Assembly (NCBI GenBank): GCA_030280995.1
Contig: JASXTE010000008.1
Coordinates: forward strand, 22,061,693 to 22,125,692
Source of the DNA: Hemileia vastatrix
Taxonomy: Eukaryota; Basidiomycota; Pucciniomycetes; Pucciniales; Zaghouaniaceae
Direction: 5' to 3'
Length of the DNA: 64,000 bases
Program-made: the position numbers and the translations under genes
In this document: one piece after another, positions 42,861 to 55,063 of the stretch
How the letters are laid out: each line of letters starts with the position of its first letter
Numbering within the stretch: position 1 is the stretch's first letter
The notes under the pieces: model-generated
What the model was told of the DNA's origin: nothing
What the model saw: only the letters and a program-made list of their open reading frames with translations
Databases searched by the model: none

Positions 42861-43167
42861 TGGAAGTCATCTAAATTTAATATAATTACATAAATTATTA
42901 AATAAATATCTAATATATATCAATTTCCCTAGTTTATAGTGATGACAATTCCTCAGGCTAAAATGCAGACCAAGTCTAGAAACAAAAGTTTGGGACTTTC
43001 TACAGGTATAGGCAAGAGGAACCTCATGAATCAAACAAATAAATGTTATCATGATTACCTGTTATACAACCAAAGGTCAATGGCTCATCACATTACTTGA
43101 GAAAATTGATATATAAAAAATATTTATTAAAAATTTATGAAAAAATATAAAATTTTCAATGACAACT

Positions 43168-43813
43168 CTAATCCCCATACTTTTTGGATCTAGATAAAGT
43201 TTTTTTAAATTGAATAACTTTACCTTCTTTCTTCACCTTATTGATTCTTTGTATCAACTTATTACTGATTTGAAATGAGCAACCAAAATGTGTGAAATCT
43301 TGACAGGATTCCAAACCAGGAGGAGCTTTGGTCGTTTGATGATTATCCTGAGAAGAATTACAAATAGTTTCGATGATACCATTTCCCAAACCAAAATCAA
43401 TGATGCACCGGTGGTCTGGAAAATATAAACCATGTCCTTTGATTTTAGCTGGAGATGGTATTGGGTGGCCAGTTATCGGATTGATATATGAGAATATTCC
43501 AAAAGTAAGAAAATTGGCATCATTCCTATCAATATGAATCCTATTGTGAAATCCAGAATGAGTGATAATAACATTAGAAAATAAAAGATATTTGTGGCAG
43601 ATATCTTCCCATTTGGAGTCACACCAATTCGGTATTCCAACTTTGGTTGCAAGTTCATGATTTTCTTCAAATGCTTTATTACAGAGCTTTTTGAGTCGAA
43701 AAGCAAGAAAAGAGTCAAAGGAAGGTAGAGTGTCCCATAAGCAAAAATCTTCATCTTTTTGAGCTTTAGTGATATTCTTGACCAACGAATATATGCCTAT
43801 ATAATTGAAATGC
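43168..43813 (-). CDS. Harb-1 TET/JBP-like 2OG-Fe(II) oxygenase (last exon)
   Basis: Open from a likely splice acceptor (TATCTAG/GC at 43813) to TAG at 43168, about 215 codons. Upstream exons are not resolved. Counting from the codon at 43785, the putative iron ligands are His84 and Asp86 (RIHIDRND) and distal His149 (SSQDNHQTT). The core around them, FGIFSYINPITG, GLYFPDHRCIIDFG and GIIETI, fits the Tet-like oxygenase proteins annotated in rust fungi. TET/JBP enzymes oxidise 5-methylcytosine or thymine in DNA; whether this one does is unknown. It is intact over the visible exon. A role in removing methylation from the transposon is speculation. Confidence 0.72.
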
Positions 43814-43909
43814 CTAGATAATAATCATATAAGAGTTTCAGAATCCTTATCCTCTAAATATGCAATATAAAAATGTGAAATAAGACAAGTGAAATTTGGA
43901 AAAAAGGCT

Positions 43910-44930
43910 CAACTTCAAAGGTCAAAATCTCAGCAACCACTGAACCTAATTCAAACCTGTTTGTGGAAAATGAAAGATATGCTTTAGTAGAATCTTCAGT
44001 TAAAGGACATGTGATTTAAATAAACCTAACCCTAATTTGTTACATAAAAAATGAAATAAAAATTTAAATTGGGAAAAAAAAGGCTCAACTTTAACGGTCA
44101 ATATCTCAGCAACCACTGAATCAAATTCAAATCTGTTTGCAGGAAATGAAAGGTAGCCTTCAGGAGAATCTTCAGTAAAAAGAACATTAGATTTGAATAA
44201 ACCTAACCCTAATTCCGAGTCTGATTTTCAAAATTTTACAAAAACTTGAAAAGTGGTAATGAAGATGAGATCAAAAGGAGTTTTATAAGTTCACTGTTAT
44301 CCAGATAAGAGTCATACATATATTTAAGTATGAAGTTTTCATAAAAGGAATGAGATATCATATAGGCATGAAAAAAAGGAGATGAAACTTACCTTGATTG
44401 AAAAGTAGGAAAAATAGAGTGAGAAAGATTGATGTTGGAATTGTGGGGAAATTGAATATGGAGTAAGTGAAATGCATAAAGAATGTGCAATGTATGTGTT
44501 TCAATGAAATGGAGCCAAAAAAAAGTGAAATAAGGGAAAGGGGGGATAATGACAATGCCAAGGAGGGATGAAGAGTAGGGTGATGGAGCTAAAAAATAAA
44601 GTAAAGAGGGAGAGAAAAAAAAGGTTAATTATACCATTGAAATCCAAAATAACCACTTACAAAAAAAATTTAGATAAAAAAAATAAAAGAAACAGAAAAA
44701 AACAAAAAAATTATAATTAGTAATCAAAAAATCAAAAAAAAAGAATAAAATGACTTACCTGGAGAGATGAGATGACAAAATGAATGAAACCAAATTGTTT
44801 GAGGGATGTTGGAGGAGAATAGGAAAAGGATATGAGGGATGAATGAAAAAAAAAATCACTGACAAAATATGCAATTTCAGAAAATATGTGATTTCATGTT
44901 GAGCTGGTGAAAGAAAACCAATGAGCCATC
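43910..44930. other. Harb-1 region between TET-like and nuclease genes
   Basis: Two copies of the GCTGAGATATTG-type repeat (43910-44230) and A-rich low complexity. Possible splice donor ACTTACCTGGAGAG (minus-strand GTAAGT) at 44750, also present in Harb-2 and Harb-3, hints at 5' exons of the TET gene. No coding sequence identified. Confidence 0.45.
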
Positions 44931-45056
44931 CAAAAAAAAGATATTCACCGTAAATTCAAAAAAAAAATGAATATGCAACAAACCAAAATACAAAACCAAG
45001 TGAATAAAGTACATAGAGAGGACATTTAGAAAGTATGAAAACTTAAAAATTAAAAA

Positions 45057-46228
45057 TTAAAAGTGTTGCAAAGTGAAATGTTGGAGAGTAATTGGCATCA
45101 TAATGGAATGTATGCCAGTTGATTGAATGATTTGTGAATCAAGGGAGGGGAGTGCCGGTGGTGGTTCAGGATCCTCTTCTTCATAAAGATCATTCCACTC
45201 ATCCTTTAAATCAGCAAGAATATTGTGGAGTATTACGCAAGTCAAGATCCAATGATTTGCAGTTTTGATCTCCAATTTTTTTTGAAATTGGATTCTGAGC
45301 TCCTGAAGACTAGAAAATTGTCCTTTTAAAATACCTATAGCATGTTCAATTTGTACTCTTGATTTTGCAAGGTGATAATTAAAGGCAGTTTTGGGGTCAT
45401 TTTCTGAAGTTGCACCATGGAAAGCAGGTATAATGTACTTTCCACTTGCATATGCTGAGTCTTCAAGGAGGTACTGAGATTTGTCAAAGTATGAGTCAGG
45501 GGATTGAGAAATCCTCATTTTTTGGAAGACAGAAGAGTCATGACATGATCCAGGGCAGCCACTGTGAAAAGCAATAAATTTTTATTGACATCACATACAA
45601 GTTGAACGGCGATAGAGTATCTAGAAAGAAAATAAAAAGTTAGATTGTAAAAGATGAGAACTTGGAGAAGATTTGGAAGAAACCTTTTTTTGCGATCAAA
45701 ATAATGGTTGCCATCATGAGCAGGCTTTTGACTCAAAGGTATAGTTGTGCCATCAAAAAATCCTACACAGCCAGGGAAACCTTCAGCTTGCATTACTTGA
45801 GAGGATTCAAGTTGCTGTTCTGGAGCTGGCCAAGCAAGAGTTTGAGACTTGAGGGAAAGGATAGCAATCATACAGCACTTGGTGTATAATATCACGGTAC
45901 CATATCCTATGTTAAAGAGATTATCCAAGCGTCTTACGGCAGCACCATTTCCATTTGAGCCAAAGCGACATAGAGAAACAGCAAGTTGGATGGCAGGATT
46001 ACGCTGTTTGTTATGAGAATTGTTGTGGAAGATAGGATGTTCAGAAATGAGTTGATAAAGTTTGAAAAAAGAATTGGGAGAAGTTCTAAAATGTTGGGTG
46101 AAGTTTAAATGAGGAATGTTGAGAATGGAGGCCAGATCATATCGGGGATCATGATAAAGATTTGGCCCCCTGGTGATGATGTAACACTTTTTGGAAAGTA
46201 AACACATATAAGCTAAAGCATCTTCCAA
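45057..46228 (-). pseudogene. Harb-1 DDE nuclease (HARBI1-like), one frameshift
   Basis: N-terminal frame 46228-45515 and C-terminal frame 45518-45057. A 63-base intron (45621-45683; GTTTCT...TTCTAG) interrupts DRKKRYSIAVQ. One base is missing near 45555, which shifts the frame in the conserved block after FTVA; the correct frame there reads CPGSCHDSSVF. DDE residues are Asp in FFDGTTIPL, Asp in CHDSSVF and Glu in RVQIEHAIGILKG. The length fits the roughly 350-400 residues of PIF/Harbinger nucleases. The true start is unclear because a TAA lies just upstream. It cuts and joins transposon ends in active relatives. Confidence 0.88.
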
Positions 46229-46695
46229 ATCAGAGTCAGATTTATAGTAGAGAACTTAAAGTAAAGTGATGGCATTAATAGTGGAGTGAAGTAGCCGTCT
46301 AGTTGAGAGGTGTTTCATTGTTGCCGGTGGAAGGGTTATGTGATGAGGGAAGTGGGAATTCACCGCCAAATGTGCAGTTGGGGTGTGTAGATAGAAAAAA
46401 AATTAAGTGTTCGCCACCAAAATTAAGTAGCATAGAGTGAGGAAAGACTTAAGGATGGCATCAGCAATTATGAGTCATGTGACTTTCTTGCAAATCCATC
46501 ATGGATGAGATGAGTTTGTGATCAGGAATTAGGAATGGAAATTGGGTTATAAGAGGCGGGATAATGCATTATCGTGGATTTCTTATCCACTAGCCCTGGG
46601 GCTAGTGGATAAGAATCTTCCGCAATTAATAATGTCTGATCCCGGGAAAAAAATTACTGATCCCTAATTGCGGATCCCTGAACATTGATACCCCC
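46229..46695 (-). repeat. Right terminal region of Harb-1
   Basis: Begins GGGGGTATCAATGTTC and contains a hairpin (CTTATCCACTAG...CTAGTGGATAAG) at 46588-46612. The first 400 bases match the left end of Harb-2 (37612-38020) in inverted orientation. Confidence 0.8.
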
Positions 46696-47649
46696 TAATA
46701 AATAAGGTAAAAAAAGAAGTTAAATTCAACAAATATAAAAAAACTTTATGTAGATCAAAAAAGTATGGGGATGAGTAGAATCATCAAATATTTTTTATCT
46801 TTTCATAAATTTTTTATAAATAACTCTTATCTTTCAAATTCCTAAAGTAAATTAATTTGCCAAGGACCTTGTCTTGTTTAAACAGTAATCTTGATAAAAT
46901 TAAATTGTTTCATGGGGTTCAACTCGCCTATACCTGTGGAAAGTCCCAAACTTAGTTTCTAGGCTTGGTTCACATTTTGGCAGGAGGAATTGTCATTAAT
47001 TTAAAACTAGGAGAGTTGATATATATTAGTTGTTTATATATTAATTTATGTAATTATAATAAATTTTGGTGATACTCACCCCTTACTTCAATTAACTTCA
47101 GGGAGGGGGGAGCATTGCCAAATTTTCAAATCTGACATGTAAAATTTTTGACTTGCACAAATTTTGGTGATACCCATCCCTTACTTCAATAAAATTAGGT
47201 TGGATGTATTGCTAAGTTTTAATATAAGACTTGCAAAATTTTTAACTTGAAATTTTGGTGATACCTGTCCCTTACTTCAATAAAATGAAGGGGGGAGTAT
47301 TTCAAAAATTTATTATATGACTTGAAAAATTCTTGACTTAACAGAATTTTGGTGTACCCATAAAATGCAGAGGGTAGTAATTCCAAATCTTCATATAGGA
47401 ATTTCAAGATTATTGACTTGAAAGAATTTTGGCAATACCCACCCCTTACTTCAAGAAAATGCAGTGGGAATATTGGCACATATTCAAATGAGACTTTAAA
47501 AATTTATTTAAAAAAGAATTTTTAACATTAAAATAAAAAACTTTAACTAATTATGGATAGAGTAATGAAATAAAGGAAATTATTGTAAAATTTAATTTAA
47601 AAAAAATTATGAATAGTTGAAGTATGAAAGATATAAGACACACTAGTCA

Positions 47650-49040
47650 TTAAAATTTTTCATTACACATTCAATTTTTTCATAAGATTTATTGGCTTTA
47701 ACACATTCCATTAAAAAAATTTTCTTCTTTGAATTTTTTTTGAGATCATGCTTAAATTTCATATGTTCCATTAAGTTTTGATGCTCCAGTGTTTTCCCCT
47801 CTTTCTCTTATTTTTCAATACTAAGAGTTAGCCCAAATTTCTTCTCCTGCAAGTCTTGGTCCCTATCATCCTTCCGTAAAGAGAGCTAATTCTTCCTCTC
47901 CTCCAAGTCTTTTTCCCTATCATCCTTTCATAAGGAGAGCTTGTAATTCCTCTCCTACAAGTCTTGCACCCTATAATCCCTCCTTAAAGAGAGCTCCTAA
48001 TTTACTTTTCAAACTCTAGAGTCTCTTTAGCAACTTCCACTTGTTCTAGAGTGATAAGAAATATTAACAAAAAGTCAAAGAAATTCAGAGTAAAGTATTA
48101 AGTGGTATGGTATCACTTACCAGCATCACATTTCTCCAAAATTTCTTTGATAGAAGTTAAGGGCTTTGAGATGAAGTATCACATTTTCTTCTTTTTTAAG
48201 AGTGGAAATTTAGACTATTTAAAGCCCTTTAGTTTTTTTTTAAAGTCACATTTTCTCCTCATCATTTTTGCTGGCTTCAGACTAAGTTGATTGTGGCTCC
48301 TGCGTTTGTTCTTCAGCCTTTTTAGAAATAAAAAATGTAAATAAAAGAAAGAATGGGTAAGATAAAAGAAAAAAAATATACTTAATTTAGATTGATTTGG
48401 TTTGAATTACCATAAGGATCTATAGTAAAGCTATCTAGATTCATTGAATTTAGAACAGGGTAGGCTTGAGTGGATGAAGAGGATCAGAAAAGATTTGTTT
48501 TGAAATCATGTTCAGAGATAGAATCTTCACCATCAAACATGTTTGAAGGATTAAAATCTGCTTTCTCCCCAAAAATAGCATCCATCTCTTTAAAGTAAAG
48601 ACATAAAGATTCAAGTTTATCATCTATAAATTTTATGCCCTTACTAATATCAATGTCTATAATACCAAAACCAGTGTAAGATATAAGAGTCTTTGCCTTC
48701 TTGTATTTGATTCAGTAATGCTTGAAATGTTCAGAAATCTTTATAGGTAAAAGATATATCCTTCCCTTGGTATTATTCCATAATTAATTGTCAATTAGTA
48801 GATAGCCATTAACTTTTGATGTGGGGGGCCATCCTACTTTAGTTGAATTTTCAGTAACAAAACAAGAATCATAGTTAAATTTAGTTTTAAGCCAGTTGAT
48901 AAGAATTAGATGATCATCTTTTTTTAATTGAAAGGTCTTTGATTTCTTGGCTAAGTGGAGGAAAGAGGGAGTAGTAAAAATTGAAGAACAACTGGGGAAG
49001 GCTGCCTTTGAGAAGATCTATGATGATGTGGAATTTTAAG
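47650..49040 (-). pseudogene. Harb-2 Myb/SANT-like gene (decayed)
   Basis: Inverted copy of the Harb-1 gene with stops and small deletions. Recognisable pieces on the minus strand include DDHLILINWLK, SEHFKHY, MDAIFGEKAD and DSISEHDFK. The ATG region is deleted. The 18-residue repeats persist near 47850-47990. Confidence 0.78.
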
Positions 49041-49400
49041 ATAATTGAAGATGAAAAGGAGAAAACACAAGCAAATGAGATAGAGAGGTTTTCTGATTGG
49101 AGAGAATAGACATGATGATGTGAGAATGGTAGTGCACAGAAAGGTAGAAGAAATATCCAGAGAGTAGTCAAAGATGTGGTTGTGAATGAAAGTAGGCCAA
49201 GATGTGTTTATGACAGAAATTTTTTCAATATGTGGTTATGAAAAATTGAGTAGAAAAATGTCAGATAAGAGGTCAATTTTGACACATAAAATTTCTAATA
49301 ACTCAATTATTAGAATAATAATTGCAGAAGATAATTGTGGTATAAGGATTTTTATCAGTAATTAATTTAACTGCGGATTGGTCAAATTTGATACCCCTTA

Positions 49401-51225
49401 TTGAATTAATCATAGGTAATGAGATTGATAGGGATTTATTGAGTATAGTTGATAAGGATTTAAAACATTATTCATTTGAAAATTGAATTTTCAATTTATC
49501 TTTACATGATGACAAGGTACATAGTTTCTTTAATCACAAAGATAATACTATTAATAGGGGATAACACAGTTAGAAATTCGTAATTATTTAAAAGGTATTT
49601 CACAACACAAAAAGAAAGCTACAAGTATGAAATTAATTCTTAGTAAAAAGATGTTTTAGGGGCATAAGATGGCATACCTTAAAAAAACTATGGTTGATTT
49701 GGTGGAAAAAAGATGTATTTTAAAATGGAAGATTTCTAACTTTTATACCCCCTAATATAAAAATGGAACCAAATGAAGTAAATCTTGAGCCTGATGATGA
49801 GTCTTTTGAGCTGGACACAGAAAAAATTGAATATTTTTTAAAAGAAAATCTGATGAATTCAAAAATAATTAGCAAATTGTTATTAAGAATTGAAAAATTC
49901 AAAGAATTCTCTAGAGACTCAAACAATAATACAGAAAGTGTATTGTTAAACCTTACACAATCATTGAGTACTACAGCCAATTGATTAAAAGCCATTGAGA
50001 ATTAAAATAATGAATTAATAAATTAAAATAAAATATTAATCTCTGATATTAAGAATTTAAAAGATAAATTAGAAAATTCTCAGAATATTATGGCTACCAT
50101 AGATAGATGTGTAAAATTATCTTTTTTCAAATGTGAATGATACTTTAACTCATGTACCTGTAATAAAGAATAGGTTGAAAAGAGTGGAAATTGAAGTAGA
50201 AAATAATTTGAAAAATACTGAAAAAATAAATGACAACATCTCTTATATGGGAGAAATTCCACTTCATATGGAAAATTTATATGAAAAACAAATGATTGAA
50301 AAAGAAAATAGTGTCATGGGCTCAGAGAGTTAAGAATCAGTGCAAGAACAAATACATGACCATCTATCAAGAGTAAGTAAATTATTTAATATTCCTCAAG
50401 ATAAAGAAGTAAAAATTAACCAAAAGAAATTGCCAAAGTTAGATCATTACCCTCCTTTTGATAAGGATTCAAAATCTGATTGGAAACAATTCATTCAGAG
50501 AATTGATAACTTACAATTTTTATACAAATTACCTGATGAAGAAATTACATCAAAATTAATATCTTTATTAAAAGATGTGGCCTTATTATGGTTTGAATCT
50601 ATATTGGGTGAGGGAATTAACTACTTCTGTATTGAATGAAAGGCACTAATTGAAATGCAATTTGGTGGCCCAAAATTTAGAATCACTCAACAAACATTGT
50701 ATGATAAATCCAGATATAATCCAAATTCTAGAGATAAACCCATAATATTTTAAATGAAATTAATAAAAATCATGAAAGCCATCAATCCAATAATGGATTA
50801 TGATGAGTGGAAAGAAAAAATAATATCTAAATTTCCTATATCAGTCAGAGAGATTATTGTAGCTAGAACTGAAACAATCAGAGATACTTCTGGGATTATT
50901 AATATATGCAATGAAATATTATTGAACCACAAATATGAAACCCAGTATACTCATTATAAGCAAATGGTTGAGGTAGTAAAATCTACAAAAATTAAGTTAC
51001 CAGTGTAAAAGAAAAAACCTTCAGCTTCCCTTGTCCCTAAGAGACAGGAAAATAACACTTTCTAAAAATGTAATGAGCCTTGGGTTAAAGCTCATACTTT
51101 TAAGAAGAGAATAAATGTTATAAAAAATCCACAAGATTCTGAACCAAATAATCATGAAGATGAAAAGGAGGAGTCTAGTGAGGATTGTAAAAGTAACATT
51201 TCTTGAAGTGATGACAAAAATGAGA
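49401..51225 (+). pseudogene. Gypsy-4 gag, main part
   Basis: Continues the gag frame after Harb-2, is cut by MITE-1c, then reads MEPNEVNLEPDDESFELD at 49763. The capsid-like region near 50340-50640 contains WKQFIQRIDNLQFLYKLPDEEITSKL and VALLWFESILG, a typical Ty3/Gypsy Gag pattern. Further pieces run to 51008. At least eight stops. I see no CCHC knuckle. Confidence 0.78.
49557..49752 (+). mobile_element. MITE-1c
   Basis: 196 bp, starts GGGGATAACACAGTTAG and ends CTTTTATACCCCC. Flanked by TAATA on both sides (49552-49556, 49753-49757). Interrupts Gypsy-4 gag. Confidence 0.88.
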
Positions 51226-53430
51226 TATATATATAAGAACAGGATATTAAGTTCCTGAATGATGCAAAACCTCAAACAGATACATCTTTAACTTCTATTG
51301 AGGAAGCTGAAATAATTAAATATGTAACTCATGATATTTACGAAATTGCACCTATAAGAGAACCTGTTTTCATATGTGGAAAATAAAGGATTGCCATTCT
51401 TGAAACTGGGGCTATAGGTAGTGTAGTTTCTATTAATACATTGATGAAGCTTGATATTAAGTTTAAAGAAAAACTGGAACCTGCACAGAAAAAGGATTGG
51501 AGGGGTTTTGGTTCAGTATTACATCCAATTTGAAAATATAAATTTGCAGTATTCTTTGAATACAATAATGGATATTTAAGAGCAGTATGTGAATTTTTAG
51601 TAATGGATAATAATAATTGTAGTGATTGGTCTATTATTGGAAATGACTTATTGACCGAATTTGGCTGAAACTGGATCCTGCAAATAGTTGCTTCACTAAA
51701 GGTGTGAATGGAAAATTAAAATTTAAGATTTGCTCAGAAAATTCAGTTTATTCCATTGCTCTTAAAAAAGAAAAACTCCAAGGTGGAAATGCTACCTCTG
51801 AAGTGGTAGAACTGGAAAATGAAATCAAAAAAGCTTCTTTCAGTGCTCAACTCACAAAAATTGAAGAAAACAATATTTTGAGATTGATAAAATTTTATCC
51901 TATGGCATCTTCTCAGGGTTCAAATGAACTAGGATTGGTAAAAGACCATGAGTTGAAAATCTCTTTAAGTTGTGATTTGGATAATGTTCCTGGAAGCTTG
52001 AAAAAGAAACCTTACCCAGCTTCTCTAGCAAATGGGAAGGACATTGAAGACAACATTAAAATGTTGTTAGAAATGGGTATTGTTGAAAAATTAGACACAA
52101 CACCTAAGCATTGTGTTATTTCACCAGTTTTAATCTCTTATGAAAAAGATAAGGTAAGATTATGTGGCGATTAAAGAGCTCTAAATAAATTCACTGTATA
52201 TGATATATACCCTCTAACTAGGATAGATTCTATCCATGCTACCTTACAAAATGAAAAATATATTTTCTGTCTGGATGGAAACAAAGGTTACCAGCAGATT
52301 CATGTGGAAAAGGATTCTCAAAATGTTGTACTCATAACCACACACATGTGGATATATAATTATGTGAGAATCCCTTTTGTCCCAAAAAATGCACCTTCAG
52401 ACTTCCGAAAATTTATGGATAGTGTTTTTCATCAGGAAATGGTTGAAAGATGGCTTTTAGTTTATATGGATGACATCATAGCATTTTCAAAAACATATGA
52501 TGAGCATTTAAATCACCTGAAAAGAGTATTTCAAAAAATTGATGAAGTTAATATGACACTTGCATTAAAGAAATTTTATATTGGGTTTTAATCATTGAAA
52601 ATAATTGGACATGTTGTACCATGATTGAAAATTTTTGTTGACCAGAATAAAGTGGCAGCAATAAAAAAATTAAAATGCCTAAAAATGTGAAAGATGTTGA
52701 AATCTTTCTAGGTATTTGTGGATATTATAGGCAGTATATAAAAAACTACCAATCTATTGTGGCCCCTTTAACAACATTAGCCAGGAAAATTGAGGCTTTC
52801 ATTTGGAATAATGAAAGACAACATGCCTTTGACAAATTGAAGAAATGTTTAACTTCAGCTCCAATATTGGGAATTCCAGATTTTAAATTCACTTTTATCT
52901 TGTCTACTGATGCAAGATTTACAGGGTTAGGTGCTTCTTTACAACAAAACAGATAATTAATGGTAAATTATCTAAAGTAGTTATCTGTTATATATCCAAA
53001 ACCTTAAGAAAGACCAAATAAAGGTATGGTAGCACCCAAATGGAATGTTTAGCCATTGTGTGGGCCCTGGAGAAACTTCATTACTATCTGAAAGACCAGA
53101 AGTTTGAATTAACAACAGATTGAAGTGCAGTAAAATCATTACAAAACATGAAAACACCTAATAGGCACATGTTTAGATGGCAACCAGCTGTACAAGAGTA
53201 CAGAGGTATAATGAAAATCACTCATAGAGCAGGAACATTGCATTCTAATGTGGATTTTTTATTCAGAATTCCTTTATTAAATGATACTGACAACCCAGCT
53301 TATGTGCCTGAAAATGAGGTAATACATATTTTTGGGATTTATATTGTGGATTTAGAGGAAGAATTTATGCAAAGTATATTAGATAATTATTCATCTAATA
53401 ATTATTTGTCTAATTATCTACTATCTTAAA
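51226..53430 (+). pseudogene. Gypsy-4 protease, RT and RNase H
   Basis: The protease site reads ILETGAIGSVVS, with Asp changed to Glu. RT blocks: GIVEKLDTTPKHCVISPVL, then a stop after KVRLCGD, RALNKF, FCLDGNKGYQQI and an intact box YMDDIIAFSKT at 52463. Then FLGICGYYRQYIKNY. RNase H starts LSTDARFTGLGASLQ and is broken by stops. The usual YMDD-type box contrasts with FIDD in Gypsy-1, -2 and -3. Confidence 0.9.
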
Positions 53431-53449
53431 GGATCCAACAAATGCCTCT

Positions 53450-54500
53450 ATGAGTGCATTAATTAAAACCTTACCTCTAAAGTATAAAAATGCATTGGAA
53501 AAAGGTAAACTGTCAATTGAAGATGGATACATATATTACAGAAAAATGCTAAGTAATGTGATAGTTATACCACCTTCTATGAAAGAGTTAATTTTAAGTT
53601 CCTGTCATGATGACATCTTAGCTGGTCATTTTGAGTTTAACAAAGTATTAACAAGAGTTAAAAATAAAGCCTGGTGGATAAACATGAAAGAATATGTAAA
53701 AAAATACATTGAAACATGTGAATCTTGTCAAAAATCTAAAAGATTGACTGGGAAGAGAGCTGGTTTGTTACAAAAAATAGAGCAGCCAAAATCTCCATGT
53801 GAAATTATAATTAATAACTTTGACATGAGCTTTCCATTAGTAAGAAAATAAAGTTTCAATTCTTGCTGGGTAATTGTGGACAGACTAACAAAGATGTGTA
53901 AATTTATCTCTACCCATAAAGAGGTATATTTAAAAGACTTTGCATTAATATGATGGACTCAAATGATGAATAGTGCTGGATATCCCATAGCCATAATCCC
54001 TAACAGAGAACCTAAATTAACTTCAGAGTTCTGGAAATATTTGATAGAATTATCAGGTTGTAAATTGAAATTTTCTACAGAACACCATCCACAAACTGAT
54101 AGGCTTTCTGAGAGAATGATACAGAATCTGGAGGATATCATCAGAAGAAATTGTGCCTTTGGATTACAATACAAAGAAAACTAGAAATTTACACATGACT
54201 GGGTAAAATTAATTCTTTTCCTTTAATTTTCTTATAATAGCACAACTCATTCTGTAACAGAGAAAAAACCATTTGAACTCTGGCTGGGATATGTACCAAA
54301 CACCTCAGTAAATCATTTAAAAAAATCACCAAGGTTAGATATACACCTGGGTAGTAAATCTTTTTTTTGATATGCAAAAAATGGTAGAGAACATGCATAG
54401 GAATGCATTCAAAGATAATTTGAATATAAAAACAGAAGGTGGGAAAAATCTCATAAAGAATTTGAATTAAAAAAATGAGATGAAGTCCTAATTTCAACAC
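53450..54500 (+). pseudogene. Gypsy-4 integrase
   Basis: Zinc-binding part: CHDDILAGHFEFNK and CESCQKSK. Core: Asp in IVDRLTKMCKF. The second Asp, usually in SDRGPQFTS, is Asn here (PNREPKLTSEFWK). The Glu is in TDRLSERMIQ. Stops at several places. Confidence 0.88.
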
Positions 54501-54567
54501 TACATTTTAACTTACATAGAAATGTTACATTAAAGAATTCTTTTGTAGAACCTTTTTAGTCAACAGA

Positions 54568-54894
54568 ATGGTAGGTAATAATGCTTTGGAAGTCACATTA
54601 TATTCCCCATATAATAGGAAACATCCAGTCCTTCCTATATCATTATTAAAACCTTACCATGCAAATGATCCTGACTTATTTCCAAAACAAAGAGGAAGGC
54701 ATAAATTTCAACCTGAAGAAATTGTGGAAAAAGAAGAGATTAAAAAAATACTCAAGATAAGAATCCTTACTAAAAAGAAAGGAACTGAGTATTTATTAAT
54801 ATATAAGGGAAAATCAAATGAATTTGATAAATGGATACCTGAAAAAAAAATTTCAAACCTATCCTCCCTTCTTATAAAATTTAAAAAGAAATAA
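54568..54894 (+). pseudogene. Gypsy-4 integrase C-terminus with chromodomain
   Basis: Open stretch of 108 residues. PVLPISLLKPYHAND is the usual GPxF-like end. Residues from EEIVEKEEIKKILKIR through EYLLIYKGK and FDKWIPEKKI fit a chromodomain. This module targets chromoviruses to modified chromatin. It marks Gypsy-4 as a chromovirus. Confidence 0.85.
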
Positions 54895-55063
54895 AATTCT
54901 TTTCAACCAGCTGAGGGGTTAAATACCAGTACTCATAATATTCTATTATGTTTTATTTTATTAAAGAGTTAATTTTTAATGCTACAGAATTCTCTGAATA
55001 CCTGAAAAATAACATAAAAAGTTTATGACAAATCATTTTTTATTGTTTTTTTGGGTGGGTGAG

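Larger units (their letters stand above)
40569..46695. mobile_element. Harb-1, near-complete PIF/Harbinger-like transposon with TET-like gene
   Basis: 6.1 kb. Terminal inverted repeats GGGGGTATCAATGTT continue to a shared GATCCGCAATTA. It carries a Myb/SANT-like gene (plus strand), a TET/JBP-like gene and a DDE nuclease gene (both minus strand, convergent with Myb). It inserted into the TET gene of Harb-2; removing it restores that frame. Flanks are AAATA and TAATA. A Myb-like gene plus a DDE gene is the standard PIF/Harbinger pair; the oxygenase is extra. Confidence 0.88.
37612..49397. mobile_element. Harb-2, PIF/Harbinger-like transposon interrupted by Harb-1
   Basis: The ends GGGGTATCAAAGTTG and CAAATTTGATACCCC are inverted, with TTA on both sides (37609-37611, 49398-49400). 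Outside Harb-1 it measures about 5.7 kb. It carries a deleted nuclease gene, a TET-like gene split by Harb-1, and a decayed Myb-like gene, in the reverse orientation to Harb-1. It is a deletion derivative of the same family. Confidence 0.88.
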
